A stretch of 64,000 bases of DNA from Spirometra erinaceieuropaei (GCA_902702965.1 CACRXP010000394.1:433580-497579); one strand, 5' to 3'; numbered from the stretch's first letter, positions 1-13,549 are shown. Notes: generated from the letters alone by a model not told the origin. Program-made: numbers and translations.

Positions 1-1
1 C

Positions 2-163
2 AAGGCAATGTTGGGGCGACCGGAGCTGGCCGCGGGCGTGGTGGTTGAGAAAGATAAACAGCCCGTCTGTGTGCCACGGACGACCTGGTCTCCGCACAAT
101 GATACAGTTTCGTCCCATACACCATATATTCCCGTCCCACACAACCGGGTTCCTGCTCGTTGA
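2..163 (+). other. Open reading segment at window edge
   Basis: A frame is open from the left edge to a TGA at 161-163 and reads roughly KAMLGRPELAAGVV, then a Pro/His-rich stretch ending NRVPAR. It could be the 3' end of an exon lying outside the window or part of a repeat. There is no recognisable domain and the segment is short, so coding status is uncertain. Confidence 0.15.
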
Positions 164-585
164 GGGGTTTCATATCTCAAGTGGGTGAGTGTCATAAGAA
201 CCATATTGAGACGGTGCTATTGCTGCTCAGTCCTCCGTCCTCCAGTCTCTCCACTCTGAGAACAAAACAATCTTGTCAGTTGACAACCTTCCACCATAAA
301 CTACCTCTCTATCAACCAATTCACGCGTAAGTCATAAACTGCTGCACCCATGCATGGGGCACGACGTAGAAATCGTCGCTTGTGAAGGATGAATTAAGTA
401 TGGTAGAGGCGAAAGGTTTTTTTAAGAATTTATAATTCTTCGTTCTCCACTCCCGGCTCATCCCAAATAACGTCATTTATTGGTCCGAGGAGGTTCGTGA
501 CTGAGCGGCTGCTCCAGTCTTGCTAGAAGTGGGGTTCATCCAACTCTTTTGAACAGTCTTCGCGTTGTTTTTAATATTGTGACAC

Positions 586-835
586 TTAATTACTGTCAAC
601 ACTAGCAAACAGTGGCTTCTCGAAGCTAAGCACTAAGCGTGCTATTTCTCTTACTCGATCGTATAGAGGAACTTTTGGGAAATGAACGAATAAAAGTTCT
701 CACACATAGTTTTCTTCCATCAAGTCCAGCCATCAGAAGTGCATCCGCTAAATAACGATCAGAAAGCTCTTGATATGGAATATGAGTCTTCTTCTGCAAG
801 AACTCAAGCACAGATTTTCTGTTTTGGTCATCGGT
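586..835 (-). pseudogene. Frame-broken coding fragment of unknown family
   Basis: Reading the minus strand from 835, an open frame runs through KKTHIPYQELSDRYLADAL and RKLCVRTFIRSFPK. Near 665-672 the sense continues one frame over as VPLYDRVREIARLVLSFEKP and ends at a TAA (586-588). The join falls in an A-run, so removing one A restores a single frame. The residue mix (charged helices, conserved-looking Leu/Arg) looks coding in both halves, and a stop lies directly upstream. I do not recognise the family. It may be a decayed mobile-element protein or a host-gene fragment, and a sequencing error in the A-run is also possible. Confidence 0.4.
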
Positions 836-1001
836 CTAGACATCACTTTCACTGTCAGGAAAATTCACTTCTACAGGGCTCCTTCTCGTATTACCGAAGT
901 GAAGGCCAGAGCAACCTGTTTCCTAATGTCCTTCTACCAGCATAAAATTCGGTCTAGAGTTGGGATCATTAATGAGAGATTGTGAACTTGAACTTTATTA
1001 G

Positions 1002-1107
1002 GACTACCTGAGCAGGAAAGGTTCCAGGAGTATCCTGTGGGAGTCATCTTTGGAGATGCCATCCAACCTCGACGATTTAAAATCCCTTTTCGCACCCTCA
1101 TTGTCAG
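1002..1107 (+). CDS. Candidate small exon upstream of giant exon
   Basis: This 106-nt segment sits between an acceptor-like ttgaactttattag (ends 1001) and a good donor gtaagc (starts 1108). Two frames are open. One reads LPEQERFQEYPVGVIFGDA and ends in splice phase 2, which matches what the acceptor at 1543/1544 needs. The other reads DYLSRKGSRSILWESSLEM, resembles the Ser-rich giant exon in composition, but ends in phase 1 and would not join it. It is offered as a possible preceding exon only. Confidence 0.28.
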
Positions 1108-1543
1108 GTAAGCAGGGGTTACTACTTACGCAGATTCAGTGGACTAATCTAGTGGACGTTGACATCAAAAATCAATCCGAATGAACATTTTCGAATAAAT
1201 AGTATTTAGTAAGGAAGGGAAGACTAAAGTTAAGGGCATGTTGACTTTAGTTTGAATTTTAAATTTTCGCTTCTTTATTTCATCTATTCGTCTTAGTTGA
1301 CTTTGTTTCTTTACAACAAGGCACTTAGTTTGCCCTTTCTTGCAAATAAAATTGCTTCTCATTGTTGCTTAGCAGATTGTTTGGCACACTGAAATGTTTG
1401 GTGGCACCAAGCACATCAGACCCTGGCGCTGTCGTCTTAACCGACTGTTTATTTCAACTCTAGGGAAATATGTCAGTGTCCTTTCTTCGACATATGTTTA
1501 CTACAATTTTAACGCTTAAAAGTTTTGGTGTTTCCCTTTTCAG

Positions 1544-4500
1544 CAATCAGCCTCTCACACTTCAGAACTGCAGGATTTGGTACCTTGCAAATTTCTCCAA
1601 AAACAATGTCACTCGTCAGAGGAGCGGATCTGCACCCCCAAATTACCGGAACCACGACTTTTTCGGCGAGGACAACGGCCCTGAATATGACTTAGCTGCG
1701 TCTGAGAGACGACAACAACAGGGCTCCCCTCCCCACACGTTCGATGAAGCGGGAAGCCCCAGAAGCTCAACCTGCTGTATGTCCTTCCCAATGAGTTCCA
1801 AAAGGGTCGGTAGAAGTATCCAACACCCGCTATCTGAATCAGCGAGTCAACTGTTGGAAATAGCCGCATCACTGGTCACAACAATACCAAATCGCGAAAC
1901 TGTTTCCACTGTAAGCGATTCGGCCGTCTTCACTGACACCGACTCTACTTTGGCCAATGTTCCTAGTCCGGATTTTATAGTTCGGAGACTATCATACCCG
2001 AAAACAGAGGGACCTTTGGCCCAGCAAGCTCTCTGTGATTCAGCTGGCAGGACCAACCGCAATTTAGTTCAGTCCCACCGGAAAGTCTGTGGGTCTCAAG
2101 AAAACAGCCCACAGAAAAGGGTAAGCTTGGAATTAACTAAAGTGCAACAGGGTAATCTGCCAACTGTAGCATCAACAGCTGTAGAAGGTGATTCCATTGG
2201 CCGGGGTACTGATGAACAGCCCATAGATGATACCCACGGCAATGAGAAGAACTCCAGTGAGCTGCCCCTATCAACATACACCAGTACAGCAGTAAATGTC
2301 TATTCCAAAGAAAACACCAGCGCAATTCGACCTCTCTCCGCTTCGAAGGCAGGAAGTGACGAAAGCTGCGCTCCAGTCCATCTCAGTGCTGGACTGCCAT
2401 GTCACGGTTTTGAGTTTTCCTCATGCGAAACCGTATCCGAGAGCCTCTCCGAAGGCACCACACAAATCTCCAATCCTTATTTCACGGGGTCGCGGGTTGG
2501 CGCCAGCCAGCACACTTCTGAGCGCAGCTCAATTTCTGTCTCAACAGAACCACCGCGCTCTCCTAAATGCTCCTCCGCATGCGATCTTCGAATCGATGGG
2601 GACCGGCCTTCGAGTAATCAGAATTTAACCGTGGTCACCCAGTCATTCAAACTCGAGGAAGGACCGACGCTCAGGCTATTCACCTCAGTGGTCCTTGAAG
2701 ACAACTCATGTTCTTGCGAGGAAGTTACGGCTACTGCTGCCTCTGAAGTTTCTTTAAGCGGAAAAGCTGGAAGTTTAGTCAGTACTGAGAGTCCGTCTGT
2801 CCTTCCATCAGGGTTTAACGCTGTACAGAGGCAGACGCTCACTGGAGCTTTATCAAGTGCAACTTCGATAGTCGCGACTAACGAGGACGAAATGGAATCT
2901 AAACAGGGTAATATTCAGACAACTGGTCTACACTCAAAAGCCTCCAATACGAAATTCTCTGGGGACGAGAATGGAATGTCCAATAGTTACGAAAGTACAA
3001 ATAAGCCTCACTTAGTTATGAAGCCCAATTTAGATACAGTATGTGACAAAACTTGCGCTGAGTTGAATGCTGACACCGGAACTCTGACACACGATGATGA
3101 GCAATATGAAGCCTCCAATGGTAACAGGATCCGAGAGCAGCCTGATTTAGAGCATTCGCCAGTCGTCCAGCTAGGAAGGCCGTTCATCGCAGAAGACGCG
3201 CAATCGAATTACGACAAACGCGGCACTGATAAGCATGCAATGAAGTTCCCGGACTTGGCCGTGAGTGAGTCAAGTGAACAAAGTGCCCAGGTTCCAAGTA
3301 GTAACCATATGAAGGACAGCTTGCGACGAAAAGAAGAAAATGTATCCAGGTATTCAGGGAACCTTTTAGGAACAACCAGTTATGGCATCGATAGTATAGG
3401 CACCGAGCCTCGCAAACTGGCACCTGTTTACCAACTAAAGCCGCAATACGCTGAAACCCATTCCTACAGATCCCTAAAACTAGATGGTAGGACAAATGAA
3501 TTAGGACAGATGCCTATTTTGATGGAAAGCCAGGAAGTTGGAGGGCCTCAAAATTTGGACCAGATATTCGAAAAATGGCCGGCAGTCAGTGCAGACACAT
3601 TGACGGTATCCACTCACAGTGCAGCACCCCAAGAACAAGAAGAATCATACAGAAACGAGAAAGAAACGGTCGGGCTTGTGAGCTCTACGCAGTTCCCCAG
3701 CCAAAAACCGGATCGAATTCAAGACGGAAGCCATAAATATGGGCAGCAAATAAATGTCGTCGGCTCTTTGAACGTCAGAAGTAAAGGTTGTGGCGCAGTT
3801 GACAGTTCTTCTTCTGGGGGTTACTTTCCTTCCATCGAGCCGAATAAGTCGTCCGACTACGTATGTACCAAAAACTGTACTGGCGGTTCTGTGAAGACAA
3901 CTGTATCTGATTCATTCCCGGCTGGAATGCCTCAGGAAATTAAAGCTTCGAAGTTACCGAGTCAGACCAGCCAAGAGCTGATAATTTCACACAGCCCAGG
4001 AGGCCTTGAGTCGGTTTTTCAGGATGAACGAGCCAAATTATTTCGGAAGTTTCAAAGTACCGATGCAGACATGCTAGTTCAGACGGAAGAGCAGATGGTA
4101 GACGCAGTGGATCAGTCGAGTTCCGACGCAGTCGAAAGGGCTTTGAACGTAGTTGAAAGGGATGAACTTCCGATTATAACTGACTATCCGGCCGGCCACA
4201 AGTGTGATGTCCTCGAAAACTGGTCAAAACGGGTCTCCATTAGTTGCTCTAGTCGCCCTCCTCCCAATACCCATTATGTCAGTCGTGACGAGAGCGTAAA
4301 ACCACCGGAGAGTTCGTTGAAAATGTCCAACATTCAACAAGCTGATAATGAGCGCAAGGAGATTCAACGAAACGTACTTGGGTTCAAATCTACGATTGCG
4401 TCTTCATTTACCGTTCACAGCGAAACTCCTCTCGAATGTATGCAGTTAGTGGCTGAGTCAAAGTGTACCTCAGAGTCCTTAAAAGACAAGTCGAGCGAGT

Positions 4501-7500
4501 ACGTTGGAATCGATGACCACGGAATTTCGAAGCAAGAACAGTTGAATGTTGATCCCATCGCTGAAACCAACAAATGTCCACATGACGAAGCCATGAATAG
4601 ATCTTCAGAATTCAGTGAGGAACACAACTCTTCCGTTGATGCGCAGAAAACGAACGTTATGCCCAAAGCTTCCGTAATCAACACACGTGAGCCGAGTCCT
4701 ACCCTTTTACTCAGACAAGATAGGCCAATATTCCTGTCACCGCGTTCCCAGCTCGACGGCAAAAGCTCTTCAAAAACAGACTTGAAAATGCCGAACGAGT
4801 TACGGAAAACAACCCATTCAACCGGATCTGCACAGGACAATCTGAGTGTGAATACTCCTTCTTGTACACCAAAAGAAAGACCAAGTCGTCCCTCTGTTAG
4901 TTCGACGAGCAGAGTCTTCAAACTCCGATCAGAACCCAGGAGTCAATGTGTCCATCAGCGTCATGTTGAAATGCTGCAATCCAGAACTTCATCCAGCGGG
5001 TTACGCGAGGCCAAACTGGACAATAAAACTACTACCAGGACTGCTGTCAGCAGAAAAGAATCTGCACCGAAAAAACTGGGGAACCTGTCTGTTGCGAGTC
5101 CGTGTGTTACTGACAGAGCGCAGACGAAAAGCCGAAAGGCGTCACTACAATCGTCGGAAAAGCCTTCAAAAACAGAGGCTGCAGTGACTGAAATTAAGAG
5201 TTCTTTCCCCGATGTGCCGTCTTTTCCTGATACTTCGTCAGTACTCCCGGCTTCAACTAGCAAGACCCTCAGAACAGAAATAGGGCAGTCTAATGAAGCT
5301 CCACCAGCTGCGACCTTCGACGATGGTGAAGTGCTAAGCCCGATTTCGGACACTGTTGAAAGCTATGTCGTTCAGAATACTGAAAGTGCAGTATCTGGCA
5401 CAATTGTTGGAATTGATAAGGGTGAAGTACAGTTAGATGTCACTGAAAGATCTGAGCCCAGACCAATAAAACCCTTAATCCGTGACGTCACACAAGAAGA
5501 AAGTACAGAAGCTAAACCACTGAGGGAGATATCGGGTACAGCAAGTGATGCCTCTACCAATGATCCCTCTGCCAGCAAAATCAATTCACCAGACCCCAGT
5601 CGACGCCCAAAAACAGGAGCAGATACACAAAGTCCTGACGGTTTGCTGAAATCCCCCCAACAGGTTACTGAACAGATGTTGTGTCAACTCGACTCCTCGA
5701 ACTTTAATGATGGAGACATGCCAAATCGCGATCGGGAAGGAAGACGTAGCATTCCAGCGATACTGGAGGATAACGTTCACCCTTCCCCCCTATCTCTACG
5801 CTCATTGGGCGATGAGGAGGTCGTCGTGAGTAAGAGCGACAAATTTTGTTCAAATGCCACTTCAAGCGGACCGGGTGTTTTCTTTGAGCCTTCAGAAGCT
5901 GCATACTGTCGTACCGTCTCCTCGCAATCTTTTGAGAAAAGTGTAAGCAAAGTCGCCTCTCGTGAGGATTACGCCACTGTCAGTGTTTTGCCTGTTAGCC
6001 AGTCTCCGCGAGGAAAGCACTCTTTTCCACACCAAAGATTGGTCTTGGACAAAAGTCTTAGTAACAGTGAACGGCAACCCAGCCCTTCACCTACATGCGA
6101 CTGGCCCAATATTGACGACCGAGAAGCGGGCATCCCCTCTGATAACGAAAGCAAAGGGAGGGCGTGTGATTTAGACCAAGAAACTTCCCTATCAACAACC
6201 TCCGGTCGGCAAGAAGGTTTTTTGAACTCAGGAGTGGTTGTAATATCAAAGAATGCTTCCTCCTTCCTCCCCTCCCCTTCAGATTCACCAGGCGCCAATA
6301 CCATTGAGCTAAAATCAGGAGAAATAAACCCATGCGGACCAGACGTTACTTCAGGAGCACGGGAAGAGGCCTCAAAGCGAATAGGACAATCTAGAGCCTG
6401 GGTTACCTTAACGTCTCCAATGCCAGTTGAGTTTGGCAAAACGCCAGAAACTACTCCATATTTTCCAGTTGACCAGCCTGGCTCGGTATGTACCACAAGT
6501 TCCTACTCGACGAGTTACGTGAACGACGAACAAAGAGGCAAAGAATCAAACGATGGATCCACGTTGGCAGAAACAATAAAGACACTTAACTCTGCTCACC
6601 TAGTGAACATCGAGACCTCCACGTGGGGAAAGGAGACCGCGAGTCAGATATGCGGGTTAACCAGCAACTCAAGCCCGGCATCCATATTCTCTTTTGCTAC
6701 GAAGTCTCGTAATGAAGAAGCTACGAGTGAAGCGTCGTTTGGTCCAAGTACTAAGTCGGTTATCCTAGATACAGACCCGCATCCGCAAGCTTCAAAGTCC
6801 ATTTACGACCTGGCCAAGGGTAAATCTATTTCAAACCCGACGCAGACTTCCGAGAACACTCCTTTAGTAGTATCGACTACACAAGAGACCGGAAAGTTGT
6901 CGCAGAGTATCCCCCGGTCATCAGGACTAAAAGTGAATGAAGACATTACGGCCACGCATGCACTCTCAAAGAGCGAAAAAAATGAAGTTCCAGCAATGTC
7001 TCCGAGGAAGGCCGGAGAGGACCCTATCTACGAGAGCGTATGTCCGTCAGAAAAGGTAGTGCAAAGGTCAGATTGTCAGACAAAAGAGGAACCTCTTAAA
7101 GACTCTTCTCAGACCGCTGACAGAAATACTTCTGCCCTCACGCAAACGCCCAGCAATAAAAGTCCTCCTGCTGCGATCATTGGGAAGTCAAACAATACTG
7201 AATGGTATGATTCCGATCAAGTTCTTCCGGCTGCACAAACTGCCACCGAAAACGGGGAAGTTTATATTTCCAAAAGTGCATATCTCTCAGACCGTGTTCC
7301 TAAAGCAGGCCATAACTTATTTGGCGACTTGAATACGGTGCAGGATGATAACATCAGAAAAACTCTTAATCTAAGACAGACAAGCTCATCGGTTGCTCAT
7401 TCGGATTCGGAATTCCAAACATCTGAAAAAGGGGACCATTCGCCTACACCTACTGAAATTAGGCCCCAGGATGTGTCCAATATTCCTGGTAGTGAAGGAG

Positions 7501-10500
7501 AATGTATAAGTTGTTCAGAAGAAGGTCGAGCGACAGCAAAGAATCCCACTCTTTCTATCGCAGGCTCCCTTCAGAGTTCAGACAGCTTTCCCTTTGAGGA
7601 GCAGCACGAGTCTTCTGATGGGGTGAAGTTCGCACAAGAAGAAAACAGTGAGAATCCGAGCACAGGGGGTTTATTTAATGCTGCTACGCTAGTTTTATCC
7701 GAAAAAGAACAATATGACCAAATACACCTCTGTGACGAAATCGGTGCTTCAAGGCTTACCCAACAAATCGTGATTGAAAAGTCGAATATGAAAGCCGTAG
7801 GGTCTCAAGTTAATTGTTCAGCAGAATTGTTAGAACGTCCTACTTATGTCATTCAAGACCTTATTGGTAGCTCAGATAGAATAGCCAATTTTACACATAT
7901 TTCCGATAGTCCTGGAAACCGTCCGGGATATGAGAAACCAGTTCGATCAACAAGTGGGACCTGTCCCTCCAAAGCAAACTCTATGGAGCATTCTGGATCT
8001 AACCAAACAAGTGAGGTCAACGGGCTACATGCGGACCTCTCGCTCATAAATGAAAATTCTCAAATGGATACTCCAGGGGAGGCTAGAAATGCAACTACTG
8101 AAATGGTCGAAGTAGAAACTGGAACATTGCAACCGTTAGACATCGCGGTCACCAACCCCTCCACAACATGCCATTCGTTTCCAAAATGCCTCCTTGAAGA
8201 TCAAGATGAGGTCAAATGGCAGAAAAATCCGCAAGACCTACACCGTTCAACAGACGATTCTGTCAAGCTGTACGACTCGTTGGATGACGCTTCAGAGTTA
8301 CTACGTCAAGCGCATAATGACGAAATTGGGGACCGGCACACTAGCCCTGTTCACGAAACTCCCTCGAGGCAAGACGGAGAAATAAAATTGTCCTCAGCCG
8401 GAGTTCTCACAGAAGCCAGACTAACAGACTCGAGCACCACTCCTCTTTGTTTGACTGTAGATTGTAGGTCAGAGTATCCATTCAAAAAAGATCAGTCTGT
8501 TGTCAGCCAAACTGGTCGTTCTAGCGTTGTAGAAACAGACAACATAAAACCAAGAGATCCGTTGATATGGTCGCATTCAATATCTACCAGTTTGCAGAAT
8601 ACTGGTATTCCTCTTGAGCTGCAACTCACTTCCTCAACCACTTCCCACCTGTGCGAGAGTTTTACAACTAGCTGTTTAGAATGCCCACAACCTAGCAGAA
8701 AATCACCAGAAACAGGCAAGCAATCATTACGGATTCGCAATAAGGGACGAAGGGGGTGTGATGCTTCTGATGTCCAATACCACCCCAAATGTCTTGTCTC
8801 CGGAGATCAGATATCTGGACGCGTTTTTGACTTAGCAGCCGAACAACACCTTCGTTCCAAATGTAAAGTCAGTGCCGGTGAGTCTGCTCAGGGAAATTCG
8901 TCTGCAAAACACGATGACACCCTGACAAGAGTAGATTCTAGGGAGGTTCTGCCTCAAACCTTTGAAAGAATTGATCCGGGAATTGTCGACACAAGATTCT
9001 ATGAGATGGAAGGTCTCTCCGAACCCGTTCCTAGCAAAACGCACTCCATTTATCAGATATTGATGAAGAGGAAGCCTGAAGACCCCTCCTCTCCCCTTGT
9101 GGATGAGGCCGGCAAAGTACCTTTTAAGTCGGGACAATCATCAGCACCATCTCCCTCCTCACTTTTTAGCACTGAACCGTCAACAAAGAGTTCTGCACGA
9201 CTTAAGAGCGAAATTAACACAGGTTCCTCCCCGATTGACGCTGAAGGCGACGACTCTCTTTTGGTTAGTAACAGTGGCATACAAAGCCCCTCCTCACCTT
9301 GCTCGGTGCCCATCCAAGTACCGGATACCTCCGTAATGCCTGAGACTACTAAGGATAGATGCAAATCGCCGAAAAAGCTCAAAGATTATTTCCTCCCTCC
9401 TTTCGTATCCACAGCAAAAAATAATGTAGAAAACAAGACAAATACTGCCGATGAACATGGTAGGGGAGCCACTCAAAGGATGAAGTTAAGTCTTTCCTCA
9501 GCGAAGCCTCTTGCCTTCGCTGGGACTAAGTCAGAGGGGTTATCCGGGGTATTATCCAGCCAACCCCCTTCATCGTTTGTCAAGTTCACAACAGAAAAGC
9601 AATCACAAGGACCGCTCTCGAAAGTCACCTCCGCTGAGATGAGAAAGTCAGGATCTAAGGCAAACGACGCAGGGTTCATAGTAAGGGTTTCTGAACCGGA
9701 TCCTGGCAGTAATACAAACCCACTAGATATGTGTGCCAGCGCGGTACGTGACGGTGTCGGATCGCAAAAAAACCTCAAAGAAATCGTACAAATACCATCT
9801 TCAGACACTTCTTCTTCATCATCATCTTCAGTCACTCTCAGGCCCAAAACACCTACCGAAGGGCGAGGCTTCAAAAATGCTTTGGTTGCACTCGGTTTGA
9901 CTGTCAGTTGTCTTCCCTGTGAAGGCGATGAAGGATCAGCCAACAAAAAGTTTACCAGTCTTTTTGGTACTGATGAAAACTCAAAGGAGTCGGTGTGCGC
10001 TATGGACGCTGACGTTCGGAGTTCAGAACCCGTAGGCATTACAGCAGATAGACTCCGTCTAAGCAGCGATACCAAGTTGTTTCCCAAAGAAAATCGTGGT
10101 CATATCGATAATTGGTCCGAGTCTGTAACACAACACTTTGCGACCGACCGAGTTCCTTCCCAGGAAAATACGGTTTCTGAAAGAATACTTAACCTGTCTC
10201 ATCCGACATTGGACATATGTTTCTGCCAGGGAACACAACAGAATACCTGCCTGAACGAAGCCAGCCTTATGAGCAGCAGTGTCGCGTATGAAACCGAATT
10301 GTGTGCCATTGAAAACTACTCCGGGAGTGGGTCAGCATCCTTTAAGGACGACTTGCAGCGTGGCCTTCCATCTACCTGTGAACCCAAAACAAAAGTCCAT
10401 ATTCTGGAGAAAATTTCAAAACCGGAGTCTGGCGTTGCCTCGGTCGGTCACACGATCCCACTTTGCGGTCATGTCGTTCAACAGGATTCGAAAATTTTGA

Positions 10501-11494
10501 AGGAATCAGAGGCAGGTCTATATGCCAGTTCCGATCGTCAGAGCTGTATTCCTGCTGCTCCAACGAACCAACACAAATTTACTGTAACACAAGCTTCTGA
10601 ACTTGAAAATGCATCGACCGCGATGACAGAACAGCCAGAGTTAGGTTATGCAGATGAAAAAGTGGGAGAGAGGCATGAGCGGGAAAATCGCGGAGTCACA
10701 AGTCCTGCTGGAGCTGTGTTGCCTTCGCCTTTCTGGAACGGACTAAAAGATCGGCATTCTAGATTCAGAAGTCAATGCTCTAGTCCATGCGTCCGTTCGC
10801 TTCCTGGAAACGACTTCTCTTTTGTGGAAAACAATGAAGTCCTAACTAATGTTAGCTCAATCTCGTCTTCATCCTCGTCTTCCTCTCACCTGGAATTTTC
10901 TATCCCCTCCTCCAACGACTGCTTGCGGAAGCTTTCTAGGGGCCTACTACGTCCCCAAGGCAATGGATCTTCGCCCAAACTGAGGATACTAATCCCACCG
11001 GTTCCCTCTGCTCCATCCGAAGAGAGTCACATGGCGCATTCGACTTCAGCAGCGGCGACAGCAGACACACCTAGATGCCTTCCGCGCCTTCAGTTTTTCA
11101 CTTCTACTTCCACTTCCGCCACCTCGCTCTGCAGCCCGGTCTACGGAGAATCAAGTTCTGTGGGCATAGAGGAACTGCTTGCAGATCACGCGCCCTCTAT
11201 GGACTCCCTTCTCTCTCTTCCTAGGCCACATCCGGTCTTGCTGGACATCAGAAGCGGTCGAGGACAGAAAATTGCGTTTGAAGACCTTGTCAGTCAATCC
11301 GACGACTGGTCCGGTGGGACCGAGGAGGACCGAAAACACTGTGAAGGCAAGGTTACTCACTGGAAAAGCTTTCCGAATATTTGCTATGGGATGAACCAGG
11401 GCACTGATGACGCTTATCACTATGATTTACGTGAGCAATTGGCAGGCCGACGAAGTATGAACCGAGGGACTGATGTTTCCACAGATTTTGAAAG
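1544..11494 (+). CDS. Giant exon, Ser/Thr-rich disordered protein, family unknown
   Basis: The frame is open from 1464 to a stop at 11667-11669, over 10 kb, which cannot be chance at this base composition. I take the exon as 1544-11494: the acceptor is tgtttcccttttcag|C, and the donor is AAAG|GTTAGT, after which the translation turns into hydrophobic intron-like sequence. An ATG at 1470 and a second acceptor at 1463 leave an alternative start. The exon is 9,951 nt, a multiple of three, phase 2 at both ends, giving about 3,317 residues. The product is rich in Ser, Thr, Glu, Lys and Pro, with no transmembrane span, no Cys/His finger and no long helix. A basic Ser/Arg/Lys segment lies at about residues 1134-1237 (counted from 1470). 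Poly-Ser runs encoded by mixed TCN codons occur near 9810-9835 and 10857-10887. Many SP/TP sites suggest a phosphoregulated scaffold or cytoskeletal linker, which is inference. No known domain was recognised; the missing domains may lie in other exons. Confidence 0.85.
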
Positions 11495-11935
11495 GTTAGT
11501 GTTTTACTCATGGCTTTCACTTTACTGTGCATTCCTTTTCCTCCAAAAAGAAAGAGAGAAAAACCATCTATTAATTTACTTTTGTCCCAGAAAGGCTCTG
11601 AGTATTGTCTACAGGGTAAAACACCCATTTTTGGTCCCACTTGCAGTTTACAAAAAATTTCCGAACTAGTTCAAATAGTTCGAAATAGAGGAATTCTCGA
11701 AGATATTTTTCTCTAACTTTCATTACTAGCCATGTGCTCAGTGTTTATGAAAGTGTCTCCTGTGAGAAGAGGTGGGGTTAGTGCAAAAGGATGACAACTA
11801 ATTTTAGTCCGGATGACCTCGGCCTTAATTGTAGACTCACGTAATCCCGTTAAAATTCCTTGCCAGAAAACGTCCGATGTAAGATCGCGTATCTACTAGC
11901 CACGCAGGCTGTACTGCAATTCTGTCTCCCACTAC
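11495..11935 (+). other. Start of intron after giant exon 1
   Basis: The GTTAGT donor opens this stretch. The ORF1 frame continues to a stop at 11667-11669, but the translation becomes rich in Phe/Leu/Tyr, as intron DNA does. No second gene or repeat is seen here. Confidence 0.5.
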
Positions 11936-12029
11936 GTGCGGTTGGAGCCGAGTGTGGCGCCAGGCCAGCCGTCGCTCTTATTGCTGTTGGGTAAAATTCT
12001 GTCCAAGTGCTTCTTATGGACCAGGGGAT

Positions 12030-12285
12030 GTGGTGGTACGTCTAAGTACGGGTGCAGCCGCGCCAGCCACCCGCGCCCTCCTGTCTCTGGTCTTCTCGAC
12101 TATGTCTTGACACCAGGCCCAGGTGAGGGAGGAGAGGGTGCGGTAGATGCTGCGCAAGCCCACTATCACTACACAAAACTCACACACAGGTCACCGTGTC
12201 TGCTCCCACCCTGCTGTAGAACAGACGGTGGACATCGTCAGTCACGACGGTCAAATTGTCACTGTACTTTTATACCCTATGTTCT
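12030..12285 (+). repeat. Dispersed repeat family, copy 1
   Basis: This stretch aligns by eye with the reverse complement of 55608-55835 and with 59925-60150. Shared landmarks in order are GTCTTCTCGACTATGTCTTG, then ACACCAGG, a GGAGAGGGTGCGGTAGATG block, a CACCGTGTCTGC block, CCCTGCTGTAG, and GACATCGTC followed by ACGACGGTCAAA. No intact protein is encoded, although copies 1 and 2 share a short reading like GLLDxVLTPG. It is an interspersed element of unknown class, possibly an old non-autonomous transposon or the end of a retroelement. Confidence 0.6.
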
Positions 12286-13549
12286 GCATGCCCTTAGTTT
12301 TTATCCAAAGAAGTGAATAAGGTAGAAAAGTCATTTTCCGGATTTTTACACGGACAGTGATTGTCACGCAAAAGGACAAAAGAACACGGAAGGACCATTT
12401 TCGGATTATTTCCCCTCATCGATTAGCCGTGTCCTAACTTCGGGTTCCGGGTGACCCAAGACGTAAGTCGGGGTCGCTGGGCCATCGAAAAGTGTTCCGT
12501 TTACTGTTTTACCAGTTAAGCTACCGGTCCATGCCCCTTGATTTGCCGCCGCGAGTCACGTTCACTTTAAGTCTATAGGCAAAAATAGGGACAATGCCTG
12601 ACAATTTCTTATACTGATGCTTACACACTGGCTGGGTACCAGCAGATTTTACACTTTGCTGCGATAAGTGAAATCAACAGCCTCAGCAAACCTGAAATAT
12701 GCACGTTTTTGTCTCTGCTACCAATCTGAACCATTTTACTCCACAAAACTGCGGTTTTAATTTTCCTCTCATTTTGAAGGACAATTGGAATTCGTAGTTT
12801 CTTCAATATAAACATATCTATTTTGCCACTTATTCGTGTTTTAATAGGGTTACCAGTGAACCTAAACAAGGGCAGCAGAATAGAACGCCCTGTTTCTAAC
12901 CATTTAATTCCGCTAGGGGATAAAACGAACTGACATAGAAGTTACCGAATGACTTACGTGGTCAAGAGTCATTCGTGGTTAGAATTGGCGGGCTTTTAAA
13001 GTCCATTAAGTTTTGAATTCGTACTCTTCTCATTTCTAAGCAGTAACTAACCGCCACTCACCCCAGGACGTCCTTTGCAATAAAAATTCATACCACCTTC
13101 TGTCCAGATAGACCGCCGGTTTCGCGTCAGTTGACAACCTAGCCTCATCCATTTGATTAATGCACGGTGAAAGTCAGACAGTATGCGTGCTTCAAAAGTT
13201 CTGTACCGACAGCAGTTGATTAGGTGGACTACAGCAAATAGAAAGCGCACACGACCGGGAACGCCTCATGAGAAAATCCCGCACGGACCTTCGAATTCCC
13301 TACTTTCTACACACAGTTCTGGCAATTACGCTCTCTGGTAACTTTTCATGGCCTCGAATTTAAAACAAAGAGTATTACTATTACGGGCATTATGATGAAG
13401 ATATTTTCCAGAAAATCTAATTATTTTTCTTTGAGATAATGGAAGACAACCACATTTTGTGTGCGAAGCCACCAATAATTCCGTACGGACAACTGGCTTT
13501 GGAGTATAAATTCTGCATTACTTACAGAAAGTGAGTGTCCAGTGACTCT

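Noticed and set aside
4415..4921. 168-codon minus-strand open frame inside giant exon 1
   Set aside because: It is antisense to strongly coding sequence; long antisense frames are expected from the codon bias of the sense strand.
9473..10087. 204-codon minus-strand open frame inside giant exon 1
   Set aside because: Antisense shadow of the giant exon, with no motif and no splice signals of its own.
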